A stretch of 64,000 bases of DNA from Sambucus nigra (GCA_949130495.1 OX422208.1:645070023-645134022); one strand, 5' to 3'; counted from the stretch's first letter, positions 34,625 to 45,733 are shown. Notes: generated from the letters alone by a model not told the origin. Translations and numbers: made by a program.

Positions 34625-35716
34625 ATGTATTTTCATGTTGAGTTCGGTAATTATAATGGTTCATATGGTAATCGTTTTCAAACTTTTTATTCTCAAGAGT
34701 CCGCGGCTCGACCTATTACCATTGGTGAGGCTGTTCTAACTCTGGAGTGTGAAAGGCTTGCAAATGAATATAGGAGAGAAATTTATATTAATTATTCTCA
34801 AGAATCTGTGCCTCGGCCTATTACCATGGGTGAGGCCTTTCTAAATCTTGCGTATGAAAAGCTTGAAAACGAATATCGAAAAAAAAATCATTTTGGGGAA
34901 TCCAATGAAGATTTTTTCTCCAATATTTGTGAAACTATAAAAGGTTTTCAACCAAAAGAGGAATCCGAGGTTCTAGAGCCAAGGGATCCTACTTTGGAAG
35001 AATACACGCTTTTTCTAACCAAAAGAGTACTGGATTTTCTTTCCACCCAAAGCACAAAGAATATCGATTATGGTCTTGTGAAGGAAATGGTCACACTTTG
35101 CGATGATGTGCGTTCTATTTTGGAAAACAAAGAGGAGGTTGAGACTTGTGTGTCACCTCAAATTTTTGAAGAACATCTCATTGAAAGTGAGTCTTGCTCC
35201 CTTGAAATTCAATCTCCAAGTGATGATGAATCACTTGAGATTGAGTTTATTTCATCACCATTTTCGTTCACGGTTACTGAACCATTAGAAGTACCGCTAG
35301 ATTCCTATGAGTCGGTTGAAAATTCTGAAACGTTTACACCTTTTACCGACAAAGACACTTTGCTAGAATTGTTTTCTAATATGGAATGTTCCTTTTTGTG
35401 TGCCCCTCTCCCCATACTACTTGAAAAATCTTTGGGAGGTGATTATATTTTTCTTGGATCTCAATTGTACTTGTCCCACCTACCACCCAAACCCCCCATC
35501 ATCCCGTTAAATTTTTTAATTGGTGATGGTTCATTTTCTCCATCTCACACATGCCTTCCGTCTTTCAAACGGAATTCTTATTTTTCGGGAGGCATGCATC
35601 CTAGTGAGTGCACACCATTAATCCCTCAAAGTCAAATTGTATTTTGGGTGGACCCTCAAATTTTTCGACTTTTAGTGTATGATTTATTAGACGTTCAAAT
35701 TTTAGGTTGTAAATAG
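34625..35716 (+). CDS. Unknown 363-residue protein of the Athila-like element
   Basis: An uninterrupted frame beginning 165 bases after the primer site, in the place where gag normally starts. I do not recognise it: no zinc knuckle, protease DTG, YVDD or DDE motif. Residues 22-52 and 57-87 are an internal duplication (YSQESAARPITIGEA and YSQESVPRPITMGEA), with a 35-residue period. The next 90 residues look helical and acidic (PRDPTLEEYTLFLTKRVLDF). Residues about 180-265 are rich in Glu and Ser. The last third is hydrophobic and proline-rich (LPPKPPIIPLNFLIGDG). There is no signal peptide or clear membrane span. It could be a very divergent gag or a protein unique to this family. An open frame this long within an otherwise decayed neighbourhood suggests it was kept until recently, though the element is also young enough for chance survival. 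Confidence 0.65.
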   Translation: MYFHVEFGNYNGSYGNRFQTFYSQESAARPITIGEAVLTLECERLANEYRREIYINYSQESVPRPITMGEAFLNLAYEKLENEYRKKNHFGESNEDFFSNICETIKGFQPKEESEVLEPRDPTLEEYTLFLTKRVLDFLSTQSTKNIDYGLVKEMVTLCDDVRSILENKEEVETCVSPQIFEEHLIESESCSLEIQSPSDDESLEIEFISSPFSFTVTEPLEVPLDSYESVENSETFTPFTDKDTLLELFSNMECSFLCAPLPILLEKSLGGDYIFLGSQLYLSHLPPKPPIIPLNFLIGDGSFSPSHTCLPSFKRNSYFSGGMHPSECTPLIPQSQIVFWVDPQIFRLLVYDLLDVQILGCK

Positions 35717-36639
35717 TTAGTTTTTTTTTTCTTTTTATTATAGTCTAGTTTTGATAGTTAGAGTTTTTGTTATTATTTTTTCTATGCTTGGTTCTAACAT
35801 GTTTTGTAGATTCAATGGACTCACACTCATCAGGGATCGCTCCATTTGGGTAATATCTTTCTTTTCCTCTCTTTATGTTGTGTTCTTAATTCGCATTGAG
35901 GACAATGCAACATTTAAGTTAGGGGGTGTGGGATATTCTTCCCATTTATTGTTTAGATTCATTGATTCGATCACATGTTCTTTCCAAGTGTGTTTTTTGT
36001 TTTAGAAAAAAAAAATTGAAAAATTTTGAAAAAAGCCAAAAATATTTTTCTTCAAAATAAATAAAAATTGGAATTTAAAATTTTCAAAAATATCACTTTT
36101 ATTCTATTTAAAGTCTCAAATTGTTAAATCTCAATTGCACTAAGCCAAAATTGACCGAAGATGGAAATTGAAAGAAAATTGATGACTTTACGAATAAGTG
36201 TGGAGATTAGTCCAACCCGGTGAGATTTCGAGCCTATCGATCTTTTTGAGTTTTTAAATCAATCCGAGTTTATGATTAACTCAAAGTTCTTTTCAGCGTT
36301 TTAATAAGTCGTTGATGATCTCAATCCTTTGTTTTGATCGGTTATGGGAAATGTGTGAGATGTTGTCTCGAAATTCGTGCTAAATATATCTCTAAACTTA
36401 ATTAATCTCGAGATGCATATGGTAATGTGATTAGCAATTTGGACAATGAAGTAGGCCCTCGTTTGTTACCCAAAAATATTAGCCATAAAAAGATGTGAAA
36501 AATTATCCTTTTGCAACCCAATTTGAGCCTAATAAAAAATTTATCCTTTCGTTTGATAACCCGAAAAACCCAAATAGCCCGGAATTGTGAAAATTGTGAA
36601 AATTCATCAAATAAAGTCCAAATTGTGCAATAAAAAGGG
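35717..36639. other. Non-coding interior with an internal purine-tract motif
   Basis: At 35916-35930 the words GACAATGCAACATTTAAGTT then AGGGGGTGTG closely resemble the true purine-tract context at 37495-37510. This may be a second priming site or the scar of an older LTR junction. Confidence 0.45.
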
Positions 36640-36760
36640 GCAAGAGAAAAACAGAAAAAAAATGCTAAAAAAAATAGCAAGAAAAGAAAAAAAAATGAAA
36701 AGAAGAAAAAAAAAGAGAAAAATGAGCAAATGCCCGAAAAAAAAAAAGCACAAATGGACA
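36640..36760. repeat. A-rich purine tract
   Basis: About 120 bases of almost only A and G on the plus strand. Minus-strand frames through it (Phe-rich, for example 36402-36794) are low-complexity artefacts. Confidence 0.75.
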
Positions 36761-37496
36761 TCATAAAGAAATTTTCCAATTCCGAACATTCCATCCATTC
36801 CCATTTTTACCCTTTACACCTTTTAACCCAAAAAGTCCTAATTGAGTCCGAATGGCGAAATTAGTTACCGCATGGAGAGCTAAGACATGAAAAGATAATA
36901 TGAGAGATTAAAATGGTGTGAATTAGAGGTAATGTTCCCATTTCCTAATAACCGTAATCCGATGATGAGATCTTTTCACCATATATTTCCTTCTTTTCAA
37001 TTTTGTATGCATGAATTTGTGTCCATTATATTTACTCTTTATATCATGCATACCGAGAGAAAATAGCCACAATTCGAGTGATTCGTTTGTGAGTGCATCC
37101 GTAAGAATTTGAATCAAAACGAATTTTCGGAAAGTAACGTAATGCTAAATCGGTGGAAATTTGAGGTTTAATTTTTGGCTTCGCACACACACACTATAAT
37201 TTGAGACAGTTGAATATGAGTTGATGGTGAGTATTTTTCGAAAATTTTAAATTGTACAATTTTTAAGTATTTTGATATTTATTTGAGTCAATAAAGAATT
37301 TTGTGGGTATATTCACTGCAAACCCTCACGAGACAAAACTCGTCCTACTAGGGTAACCTAGGCGTTTAAAGGCTTGTTGCATACGCTAAATGCAATCGCG
37401 TGCCTGCGAAAGTGGAATTTTATTTTAATAAAGGAATTTTCAAGAGTAGAATTTTGGTTAGGATTCATTTACATTGCTCGGGACGCGCAAAGTTCT
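36761..37496. other. Non-coding 3' interior of the Athila-like element
   Basis: No recognisable gene. The frames present are short. Confidence 0.5.
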
Positions 37497-37509
37497 AAGT
37501 TAGGGGGTG
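37497..37509 (+). promoter_or_regulatory. Polypurine tract of the Athila-like element
   Basis: AAGTTAGGGGGTG immediately before the 3' LTR start (TGTTTAGG at 37510). Confidence 0.75.
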
Positions 37510-38911
37510 TGTTTAGGCACATATTCTTCACATTTATCCCCTTAATTTCAGTATTTTTATGATCCCGTGTAGTGTAAATATCTTGGATTTGTCTCTTATT
37601 TATGCTACTAACCCATTTTGGCAAGTATTTTGTGTTTTGTGTATTTCTCATGTGTTTTACAGGTATTTCACGCAAGTTAGTGCGAAGGAGAACTCAAAAC
37701 AATGAAAGAACCCAAGAAATGGAGGGTTGAAGGGCATTTTCGTGATTTTTCAGCCTTAGTCCGAAGGTGGGGCCAACTAGAAAGTTGAAGATCTCTAAAT
37801 TACAAGAATACTGGAAAAAACGGCACCTCAATCCGAGCTACGGTGAAGAAGTTACGATGTTTTGAAGTTGCGGGATAATGAAGAGTCTGGATGTGCGGAT
37901 TTCTGTCATTAATTATGCATTTAATGCAGTGCAACTCTTGGAAAACTTGTTCCACAAGCACTATTGGTTGTCAATTTCGAGATTTTGTGCTATAAAAGCC
38001 CATGACCTACATCATTTGAAGGGGAGTTGCTAGAGAGAGGCTAGGTTAGGAGTAGGTTAGAAGTGCTAGATTAAATTTTAGGGTTAGATTTTGAGAGCAA
38101 ATTTCCAATTTCTTCAAGAGTTTTCATGAATCCTATTTTGTAAGAATTTCTGAATCCCAATTCCGTTCTTGTTGCTGAATTCAAGTAATATCATTTCCAT
38201 TCTCTTGTTTTATTATTTGCAATTTATTTATAATGTCTTGTAGATCTTTAATGTTGTGTATGAATTTGTTTTTTTTAATCCAATCATGAGTAGCTAAATT
38301 CTCAAGGGTTGGGGTACATGAACTCAATCCTAATACAAATTATTTGTATGGAAAATTAGAAAATAAATGAAAATATTGGTTGAATAGTGAATGAAAATCA
38401 TATATGCATTGTCATATCTTTTAATCTCTCTTGCCCTAGGTACTTGGGATGTTTAAGAATGCTTTGTATGTATAATTTGTCGTTCACCGCCTTATATTGA
38501 TCTTTGATTTCATATGATGCGGGCTTGACCCTCCTATATGTAATGCTTAGTGATGATAAGGACTGGATTTAATCAAGAATTTTGATTTATAATTCTAGTA
38601 TTCTAAAGGATAATTTGTTAAGGATTGAGGGATTGTACCCTACCCTATTTTCTCTAAATTGTTAAACCCAAATTTTGCTGTTAATTTACATTTGTTTTTC
38701 ATAAGTAAAGTTTTAGAAAATTTTCATTTTTATTTTAGAAGTAATAAATCAATTAAATTCTATAAAACATTCCCTGTGGATTCGATACCCAGACTTACTA
38801 CTATACTCCATAAAAGTGTAGTTAAAAGTTTAGGGTTTTTTTGTATTGAGGTTGGAAGCCGATAACAACGACTAGCGTATTACACGGACGCTCGGTTTTT
38901 CCACTCGATCA
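37510..38911 (+). repeat. 3' LTR of the Athila-like element
   Basis: Near-identical to 33019-34439 apart from scattered single changes and the segment 38655-38721. Starts TG, ends CA. Confidence 0.88.
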
Positions 38912-39039
38912 CTTCCACCTTGGACGAATCGACGGAGACACCCTCGCTAGAAACCATATGGCCAAGGAACCTTGCCTCATTTATCTATAATTTGAATTTA
39001 CTGTGCTTTGCATACAACTGATTATCCCGGATCACCTAC
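38912..39039 (-). pseudogene. Chromovirus A reverse transcriptase, connection segment
   Basis: Continuation of 30826-33018 on the other side of the Athila-like insertion. The minus strand reads QLYAKHSKFKL, a stop, then NEARFLGHMVSSEGVSVD and SSKVE, the part of gypsy reverse transcriptase just after the catalytic palm. Nothing of the palm itself is present. Beyond 39039 the sequence switches to gag. Confidence 0.82.
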
Positions 39040-39296
39040 AAACTCATATTTTTTGGCATCCTTTAAGGCTTATGAAAAGTATCTATCGAGGAAGTCCACC
39101 CGAAAGCTGCTCCAGTCAATATCTACATTGGTGCTAGCAGAATAGGCGCTCCACCAGCGCTGTGCTTGTTGTATCAACTGGAACGTAACAATCTTAACCT
39201 TTTGCTCTGCCGGCATATCTAGGATCTCCATTATTCTAGTGACTTCGTTAAATCACCCCTTAAGTATTTCGAGGCTAGCTGCCCCGTTGAAGGTGG
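39040..39296 (-). pseudogene. Chromovirus A gag fragment
   Basis: The minus strand reads FNEVTRIMEILDMPAEQKV, FQLIQQAQRWWSAYSAS and DWSSFRVDFLDRYFS, the core of the chromovirus gag (capsid) domain, with stops. It is joined directly to the reverse-transcriptase connection segment, so zinc knuckle, protease and the reverse-transcriptase fingers and palm have been deleted. The N-terminal half of gag and the 5' LTR are also missing: at 39297 a plus-strand element begins. Confidence 0.82.
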
Positions 39297-39840
39297 GATG
39301 AGGTCCACTTGTAACATTACTGCCCGAATAGGGCTAGAGGTCAGCAGCTGTCGCAGTTATCGACCCCACCAGCAGTTCCAACAGCGCCCTCTCAATGGGG
39401 CCCCTTACAATTTTGGCGTATCTATAACGTCCATGAGGCAGTTGTGCCACAGGCACCACCATCAATTGATGGTGTTTTTCCTACTCATGATCATATAAGA
39501 TTATTATTATTTAACACGAGAGCGTCACACTCCTTTATTAGCACTAGATTCGCGCAGGAGTCGAGTTTAGTGGACATAGCGTCTGATATTGTGATGACAG
39601 TAGATTCACCGTTGGGTAGCAGGGATCTCATCCGTTTTATCTCCAAGGGAATGGGTGTGGACATTGGGAGGTTATATTTAGTATCGAATTTGTTCATTTT
39701 GGATATATATATGAGTACGACGAGTTATTGGGGATGAACTGGTTAGCGATGTATAGAGCGATAGTGGACTATTATAGCTGGACTATTGTGTTTGCTATTC
39801 TAAGGCAGGATATTTTTTTGTGGCGATGCCTCCCCTAAAG
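39297..39840 (+). pseudogene. Chromovirus B gag-protease linker and protease
   Basis: Starts abruptly in the linker after gag. There is no 5' LTR, primer site or capsid domain. The protease reads FNTRASHSFISTRFAQ at about 39510-39560, where an active enzyme has FDTGASHSFI; the catalytic Asp is Asn. It continues with VDSPLGSRD and SKGMGVDIG (39600-39670). A retroviral-type aspartic protease would cut the polyprotein. This copy is inactive. Confidence 0.8.
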
Positions 39841-40600
39841 GGAGGGTCGAGCACGCATTTAAATTACATAAAGAAGGAGACTTCAGAGGATACTATCGTC
39901 TTGTTATATTCAGTCCATGTGGTTAGGGACTTTACTGATGGGTTTAAGGAGATACCGGGGTTACCACCGAGTCAAGAGATTGAGTTTATAATATACTTAA
40001 CATGAGGGACTAGATTGATAGCACGTGTGCCATATCGTATGGCTCCATTAGAGATGCTAGAATTGAGAGATTATATTCAACATCTTTTGAGACGGGGATT
40101 TATATGTAGGAGTACCTCACCGTGAGATGCCTCAGTACTATTTGTGAAGAAGAAATAGGGGTCGTTAAGGTTGTGTATTAACTACCGGGAGTTGAATAAT
40201 GTCACGATTCATAATAAGTATCCGTTGTCATTTATCGATTACTTTTTCGATCAGCTGAGAGGAGAAGCCTACTTTTCGAAGATTGATTTGAGGTCAGGAC
40301 ACCATCAGTTACAAATCAGAAGCAGGATGTCCCCGAAATCACGTTTTTGACGAGATACAGGTCTTACGAATTCAGAGTTATGCCGTTTGGGCTAACCAAC
40401 GCACCAATATTTTTCATGGATCCCATGAATCGAATGTTCAAGGATTTCTTAGATCAGTTTATCATTGTCTTCATAGATTACATCCTAGTTTATTTTTAGA
40501 CATAGGTCTAGCACGCAAAGTATTTGCGAATGGTTCTTCAGACCTTGTAGGACCATCAGTTGTATGCCAAGTTTAAGAAGTGTGGATTATGGTTATAGGA
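39841..40600 (+). pseudogene. Chromovirus B reverse transcriptase
   Basis: Linker GGSSTHLNYI and DGFKEIPGLPPSQEIEF (39841-39995), then [20 protein letters not shown] (about 40160-40225), [13 protein letters not shown] (about 40270-40310) and the palm region ending [13 protein letters not shown] (about 40460-40495), where the active box should be FIDD: one catalytic Asp has become Tyr. Frameshifts occur near 40330 and 40500. Plus strand, same order as in element C. Confidence 0.82.
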
Positions 40601-41300
40601 AGTAAAGTTCTTGGGTCATATAGCCTCTGATAAGGAAATTTCGGTGGATCCGAGTAAAGTGTCGGTGGTGAGGGAGTGGGGCCAACCCACGATAGCGATA
40701 GAGGTTCATAGTTTTCTAGGGTTAGCGAGTTACTACCGTCGATTTATCATAGGATTTTCGAAGATTGCAGGTCCCTTGGTGAACTTCACTCGTAAGGGCA
40801 GATCTTTATTTGGGATGATCACTATCAGTTAGATTTTGATGAGCTAGAGAACAAGTTAACTTCAGTACCAGTACTTGCATTGCCTAGGGGTGGGGTTAAG
40901 TACTTTGTTTTTACCGAGGCATCCCTACAAGGACTTGGGGGAGTTCTACAATAGGAGGAACATGCTATAGTTTTTGCATCTCGTTATCTTAAGCCCCAGG
41001 AGAAGAACTATCCCGCGCACAGCAGTTGTTTTTTCCTTGAGGATTTGGAGGCATTATTTATTAGGGAAAAGTTTCGTTTGTTCACGGACCATAAATCACT
41101 ACATTATCTTTTCATGTAAAAGTATTTGTATATGAGGCTGTGTAGGTGGTTTGAATTCATAAAGGACAACCAGCTCAACATTCAGTATCATCCGGGAAAG
41201 GCTAACCTAATGACAGATGCTTTAAGCCGTAAGCCTATGGGGCAGGTGGCGTCAATTTGGAAAGCGAAGTGGGATGATCCTAGTCAGAAGGAGAATATCG
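40601..41300 (+). pseudogene. Chromovirus B connection and RNase H
   Basis: FLGHIAS-type connection with SVDPSKVSVVREWGQPT and FLGLASYYRRFIIGFSKIAG (40611-40780), then RNase H landmarks IVFASRYLKP (about 40968-41000), FTDHKSLHYLF (about 41085-41118) and IQYHPGKANLMTDALSRKP (about 41180-41240). Broken by a frameshift near 40800 and by stops near 40950 and 41117. Confidence 0.82.
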
Positions 41301-42379
41301 TCAAGGCATATATGGCAGTAATGTCCATCACAGCCGAGATTATTTTAAGGGTCGTGAAGGCACAGGCAGGAGATTCTTTTTATCAGGAAAAGGTGTGGCA
41401 GTTACTAGCAAACGGATCAGAGTCCTACTCAGTCAGTTCTAAGGGTGGTTTATGCTTCAATGGGAGGTTAATTATCCCATATACTGAGGACCTATGACGC
41501 ATAGTTACGAAAGAGTCGCACGGTTTACGATTGACAGTTCATCCATGAGGGGACAAAATGTACCAAGGTATGAGAAAGCGGTATTGATGAGCCGGTATGA
41601 AGCAAGACATAGTAAAGTTTGTCTCTAAGTGCACCATTTGTCAGATCGTGAAGGTTGATCATCAAAGACCAGATGGGATTTTACAACAATTGGAGATTCC
41701 GGTATGAAAGTGGGGATTATATCGATGGATTTCATCATGAGGTTACCGACGTCGCAGAGGGGTCATGATTCCATCTGGGTTATTGTGCACCGTTTGACTA
41801 AGATAGATCATTTCTTACCCATTCGGATCGACTATACAACAGTGTAGTATATTGAACTCTTAATTACAGAGATAGTAAGATTGCACGGAGTGCCACTTAA
41901 CATTGTTTCTGAACAGGACAAGATCTTTATTTCCCACTTTTAGCAGAGCTTTCAGGAGGCGTTGGGGACGAAATTGCATTTGATCATGACGCATCACCCA
42001 TAAACCGATAAGAAGATGGAGAGGGTGAATCAGATGCTGAAGGATATGTCGAGGATGTGTATTCTGGATTTTAAGTTTAGTTGGGAGCAGTACCTACCGT
42101 AGGTGGGGTTTATGTATATAATTCGTGTAAATTTACCATTAACATGGAACCTTTCGAGGCCTTATATGAGAGACATTATCGTTCACCCTTGTGTTGGTTA
42201 GAGGTGGTGGACAACAAGCTTCTCGGGCTGGACGTGATTCAGGATACGCCAACAAATATTGAGCTGATCAGGAGCCGTATTCGAGTAGCTCAGGACCGTC
42301 AGAAGAGTTACATCGATGTGGACCGAAGGCACTTGGAGTTTAATGTGGAGTGATTAGGTGTTATTACGGGTATCTGAAT
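41301..42379 (+). pseudogene. Chromovirus B integrase
   Basis: N-terminal zinc region about 41460-41650 (GGLCFNGRLIIP, SKCTICQIVK), core with SMDFIM (about 41725) and FEALYERHYRSPLCWLEV at 42145-42205. KKMERVNQMLKDM (about 42010-42050) keeps the Glu of the catalytic triad. RVAQDRQKSYIDVDRRHLEF precedes the GPF/Y-like segment, which breaks off after LLRVSES at about 42378. Several stops and frameshifts. Integrase would join element DNA to the chromosome. Confidence 0.8.
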
Positions 42380-42639
42380 CCCCCTGTAGACGTTTTTTCT
42401 TAGCCTGAGGGTCATTGGATCCCTTCCTTATTTGTTGCTAAATGCGATTTTACCTTTCCCCCAAATCGTTTTTTTATTTTGTCAATATTTTGACATTGTA
42501 CCTGCTAGAGTGGCCCCCAACACTTGGAGGGTTGTCAATGTTGTTCATATGCTCAATAAACTTCATGGGACCCACATAGGCATTCCCTAAATCATGTTTT
42601 GTTATATGTGGGTCACAATATTTAGAGGGTAAGGTCGGT
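42380..42639. other. Foreign ~260-bp segment in the integrase tail of B
   Basis: Replaces the segment expected between LLRVSP and YRLALPEH in this family (compare element C at 52850-53000). Contains CCCAACACTTGGAGGG and GGACCCACATAGGC. No origin recognised. Confidence 0.5.
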
Positions 42640-42979
42640 CACGTATAGGCTTGCTTTATCAGAGCACTTGCAGTGGATTCACGATGTGTTCCACGTGTCA
42701 TCATTGAGGAGGTATCTAAGGGATGAGTTGGCTTACTGGCATATAAAATTAGAGGATATAGGCTTGCAGCCAGACATTACTTATGAGGAGAAACATGTTA
42801 CCATTTTGGATCGTAACAAGCGAAAGTTTTGATCAAAGGTGGTACTATTAGTACGTGTGTAGTGGGGGCATCACAATTCTGTCGAATCAACTTAGGAGCA
42901 CGAGGACGACATGCGAGAAAAGTATTCAAAGCTCTTCATGACAGGTACGTTTGAATTTTGGGGATAAAATTTCATTATT
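42640..42979 (+). pseudogene. Chromovirus B chromodomain-bearing C-terminus
   Basis: Reads LALSEHLQWIHDVFHVSSLR, RYLRDELAYWHIKLEDIGLQ, ITYEEKHVTILDRNKRKF then, after a stop, SKVV and HHNSVEST. This matches the tail of element C almost word for word (52636-52860). Such tails are thought to guide integration to heterochromatin. Confidence 0.82.
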
Positions 42980-42995
42980 GGGTGGGGGGGGGGAA
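42980..42995 (+). promoter_or_regulatory. Polypurine tract of chromovirus B
   Basis: GGGTGGGGGGGGGGAA immediately before TGTAATACCCC. It includes a run of ten G. Confidence 0.85.
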
Positions 42996-44801
42996 TGTAA
43001 TACCCCGTACTTTTGAGAGTATTTTATTCCACGTGTGCATTGAATTATAATTTAATTGGGAAATTAAATTGGTTTTGATAAATATTAATTAACGAGTTTA
43101 GGATTAAAATTATTTGCTTGCGTGTGATAAGTAAATAGTATTGCGAATTATTATCTTGTCGTTAGAAAATTAAAACGACGAATTTAAAAGGTTTAAGGGC
43201 GACACGTACTGAATGCACATGTCGGGCCCGGTTAATGAGATGGTCGAACATTTTTAGTTCAGTGACTCAAATGGTATTTTTAAGTGCATCGTTGATCCAA
43301 AATGGGTTGAAATAGTTTATAATAGGTACTCGAGGGTTATAGTTGGATTCCCCATATGGGGGTATAGTTGTCTTTTTACCCTTAGGGCTTAACCCAAATA
43401 TGAAATTAGGATTTTATTATGAGGTATTTAAGGGTTAGTGGTGTGGATAACAACCTCATTTAACCTCAACTTTATGGGGATTAAGGGAGAGAGCAAAAGT
43501 GAAGAGAAAAGAATAGAAAAGGAGCGAGATAAAGCTTGGAGAAGAGAGGAAAAACCAATTCCAGAATCGATTCATCAAGAACATGTCAAGCTTCAAATTT
43601 TAATCCATCAAGGCAAGTATTTACTTGTTTTAGATTTGCATTTTTGTAGTTAATTATGTTCATAGTTAACTAATGTTAAATATGAAAGTTGAGATTGTAA
43701 TTATGATTAATTAGGAGGATTGATTCATGTTTTAACATGTTAATGTGATCGAGAATTAATATAGACAAAATTAGTGATCTAAATATAGGAATATGGATAT
43801 GAAAGTGATGAACATTTATAGGTTATAGATCAACGGGTTTTAAGTTTGATTATTTCTAAATTGGGTGAATTAAATCAATAATTAAGAATCCTTAGGAATA
43901 AGATTTGAATTTAGATTTAGATCTGGTTTAAAATACATCTGGAATGTTTATATATGTGGTTAGGATCTTAATTAATTATTTTTGGAGGCTTGGAACCTTC
44001 ATTGATGGGTTTGGGAGGTGAAAACCCAATGTTGAAGACGAGGGGCAACCCAATAAATCGAATCGGTTCGCTGGGGGAGGAGCAAATCGGTTCATTAGAC
44101 CAAATCGGTTCGGTCTGCTAGCAAATCGGTTAGGTTTGCTAGTCTGTCCTAATTTTTATTTTGCGTTGTTTTGAATCGCTAGCGTTGGATAAATGGGCAT
44201 ATGAGTTTATGAAATAGATTGGGATTACCTGAGAACATTAGTATGGTCTTGGTGTGTGTTTTAGGCCAACTACTAGTTGGATTCGAGTGAGACAAATCGA
44301 TTAACAAGTGAGTGAAGACTAAATTGAAAATCAGGAAGTCGGTTCGAACTTCGAGATTAGTAGACTAGTACTATGTGGGATTTTCGTACGTAGTTGGTTC
44401 TACATATGTATATATGGGTTATTTATATATACATGTGTGTGATTGTTGTGTATCTGTTTGAAACATACCTACTCGGCTCGATAGCGCTATCATTAGGTGG
44501 TTGCGCGTAGTGGGCAATCTACCCTGACGTTGACCAATAGGTGCTGGATCGATTCCCCGTGTCAAAGTACTATTGCATGACCACTATCCATGTGGGAGGA
44601 TATGTATTGGTTTGGAGATCGATTGGGTGCAATGTGGTATAGTTGTGACCCTCGGACGTATGTTTATAACGACCTCTGTTGTTTGTGTTTACATTTGGGT
44701 TCGGTAGTGATTCTGACCCGATGGCCCAATTATGGTACGTGATATATCTGGAGCCTGATAGCACACGAGGGATGTATCCACCAGGTCCTACTATGGGAAT
44801 G

Positions 44802-44849
<48 letters not shown>

Positions 44850-44872
44850 GTGTGTGTGTGTGTGTGTGTGTG
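44802..44872. repeat. (TA)n(TG)n compound microsatellite
   Basis: About 20 TA units followed by about 11 TG units inside the LTR of chromovirus B. The frame reading Tyr-Ile repeats then Val-Cys repeats is an artefact. Confidence 0.95.
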
Positions 44873-45380
44873 AATATCTAACTATAACATGTGTGTAGCT
44901 ATGTAATAATTATGATGATATACCTAATAAAGGTAGTGTATATTAGCTAATAGCGATTATTAGTGGGATTGGCCATGTTAGCGGTTATTTTCCTAGTTAG
45001 ACTGGGTAGCATGATTAGGATAATAAAATAAATATATTAGGTACACACTGTAGATGCGAGGAGAGGAAAGGTCTTGTGTGAGTGTGACTGGAAGTTAATT
45101 ATGAAGGTCATACACTTAGGGGTGTGCATTAAACCGAATGGACCGAAATAATCGAACCGAACCGAACATACTTTTACGGGTTTTTTTAAATTCGGTCCAA
45201 ATTCAGTTTTAAAAAGGAAGGACCGAATGTATTCGGGTCGGTTTTGGGTTTGATTTAAAAAGTGGGTCTAAGACCGGACCGGACCGGTTTAAATATATAT
45301 ACATTAAATAATAAAAATATATATGTTAATTAAATAGGTCTAGGTTAAACCAAAAAACCCTCGCATTACATACCTCATTC

Positions 45381-45402
45381 GTTTTCTCTCTCTCTCTCTC
45401 TC
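45381..45402. repeat. (CT)n tract and GC-rich minirepeats upstream of transposase
   Basis: A CT run of about ten units is followed by repeated GCCGCTACCCCTG words to about 45535, in the likely 5' leader of the hAT gene. Confidence 0.85.
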
Positions 45403-45733
45403 TTCTCCAAAGAACGGCGCCGCTGCCGCTGCCGCTTACTTACTCCCCTTTGCCGCTACCCCTGGCCGCTACCCCTGGCCCCTGCACCGCTGCCTACCAC
45501 TCCCCTACGCCGCTACCCCTGCGCCGCTACCCTTCGTTCCTCATCGGCAGCAGCAGGTATGTTTCACCATTTTTTTTTAGCTTTTCTTCATATGGTTGAG
45601 ATTGATTTTCTTTTTGGTAATAAATCGGGTATGTTTCGTTTTGGTTGAGAGTGATTTTCATATGGTTGAAACTGATTTTCGATTTGGTTTCAACAGATAT
45701 CTTGTTGTAGATTTGTGAATGTGTTTGTACTTT

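Larger units (their letters stand above)
33019..38911 (+). mobile_element. Non-autonomous Athila-like LTR element with its own ORF, 5893 bp
   Basis: A complete insertion into chromovirus A with a perfect 5-bp duplication, CTTCC (33014-33018 and 38912-38916). LTRs are 33019-34439 (1421 bp) and 37510-38911 (1402 bp). The primer site AATGGCGCCGTTGCCAGGGA follows the left LTR; this TGGCGCCGTTGCC type is the tRNA-Asp site used by Athila. A purine tract (TTAGGGGG) precedes the right LTR. The 3.07-kb interior holds one intact 363-codon ORF and no gag, protease, reverse transcriptase or integrase that I can recognise. LTRs agree at all but about a dozen positions by eye, except for one ~70-90-bp divergent patch, so insertion was fairly recent. 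It must have been mobilised in trans, presumably by an autonomous Athila-type element with matching ends. Confidence 0.88.

Noticed and set aside
36402..36804. Phe-rich minus-strand frames suggesting a membrane protein
   Set aside because: They come from the A-rich tract at 36640-36760 and have no other support.
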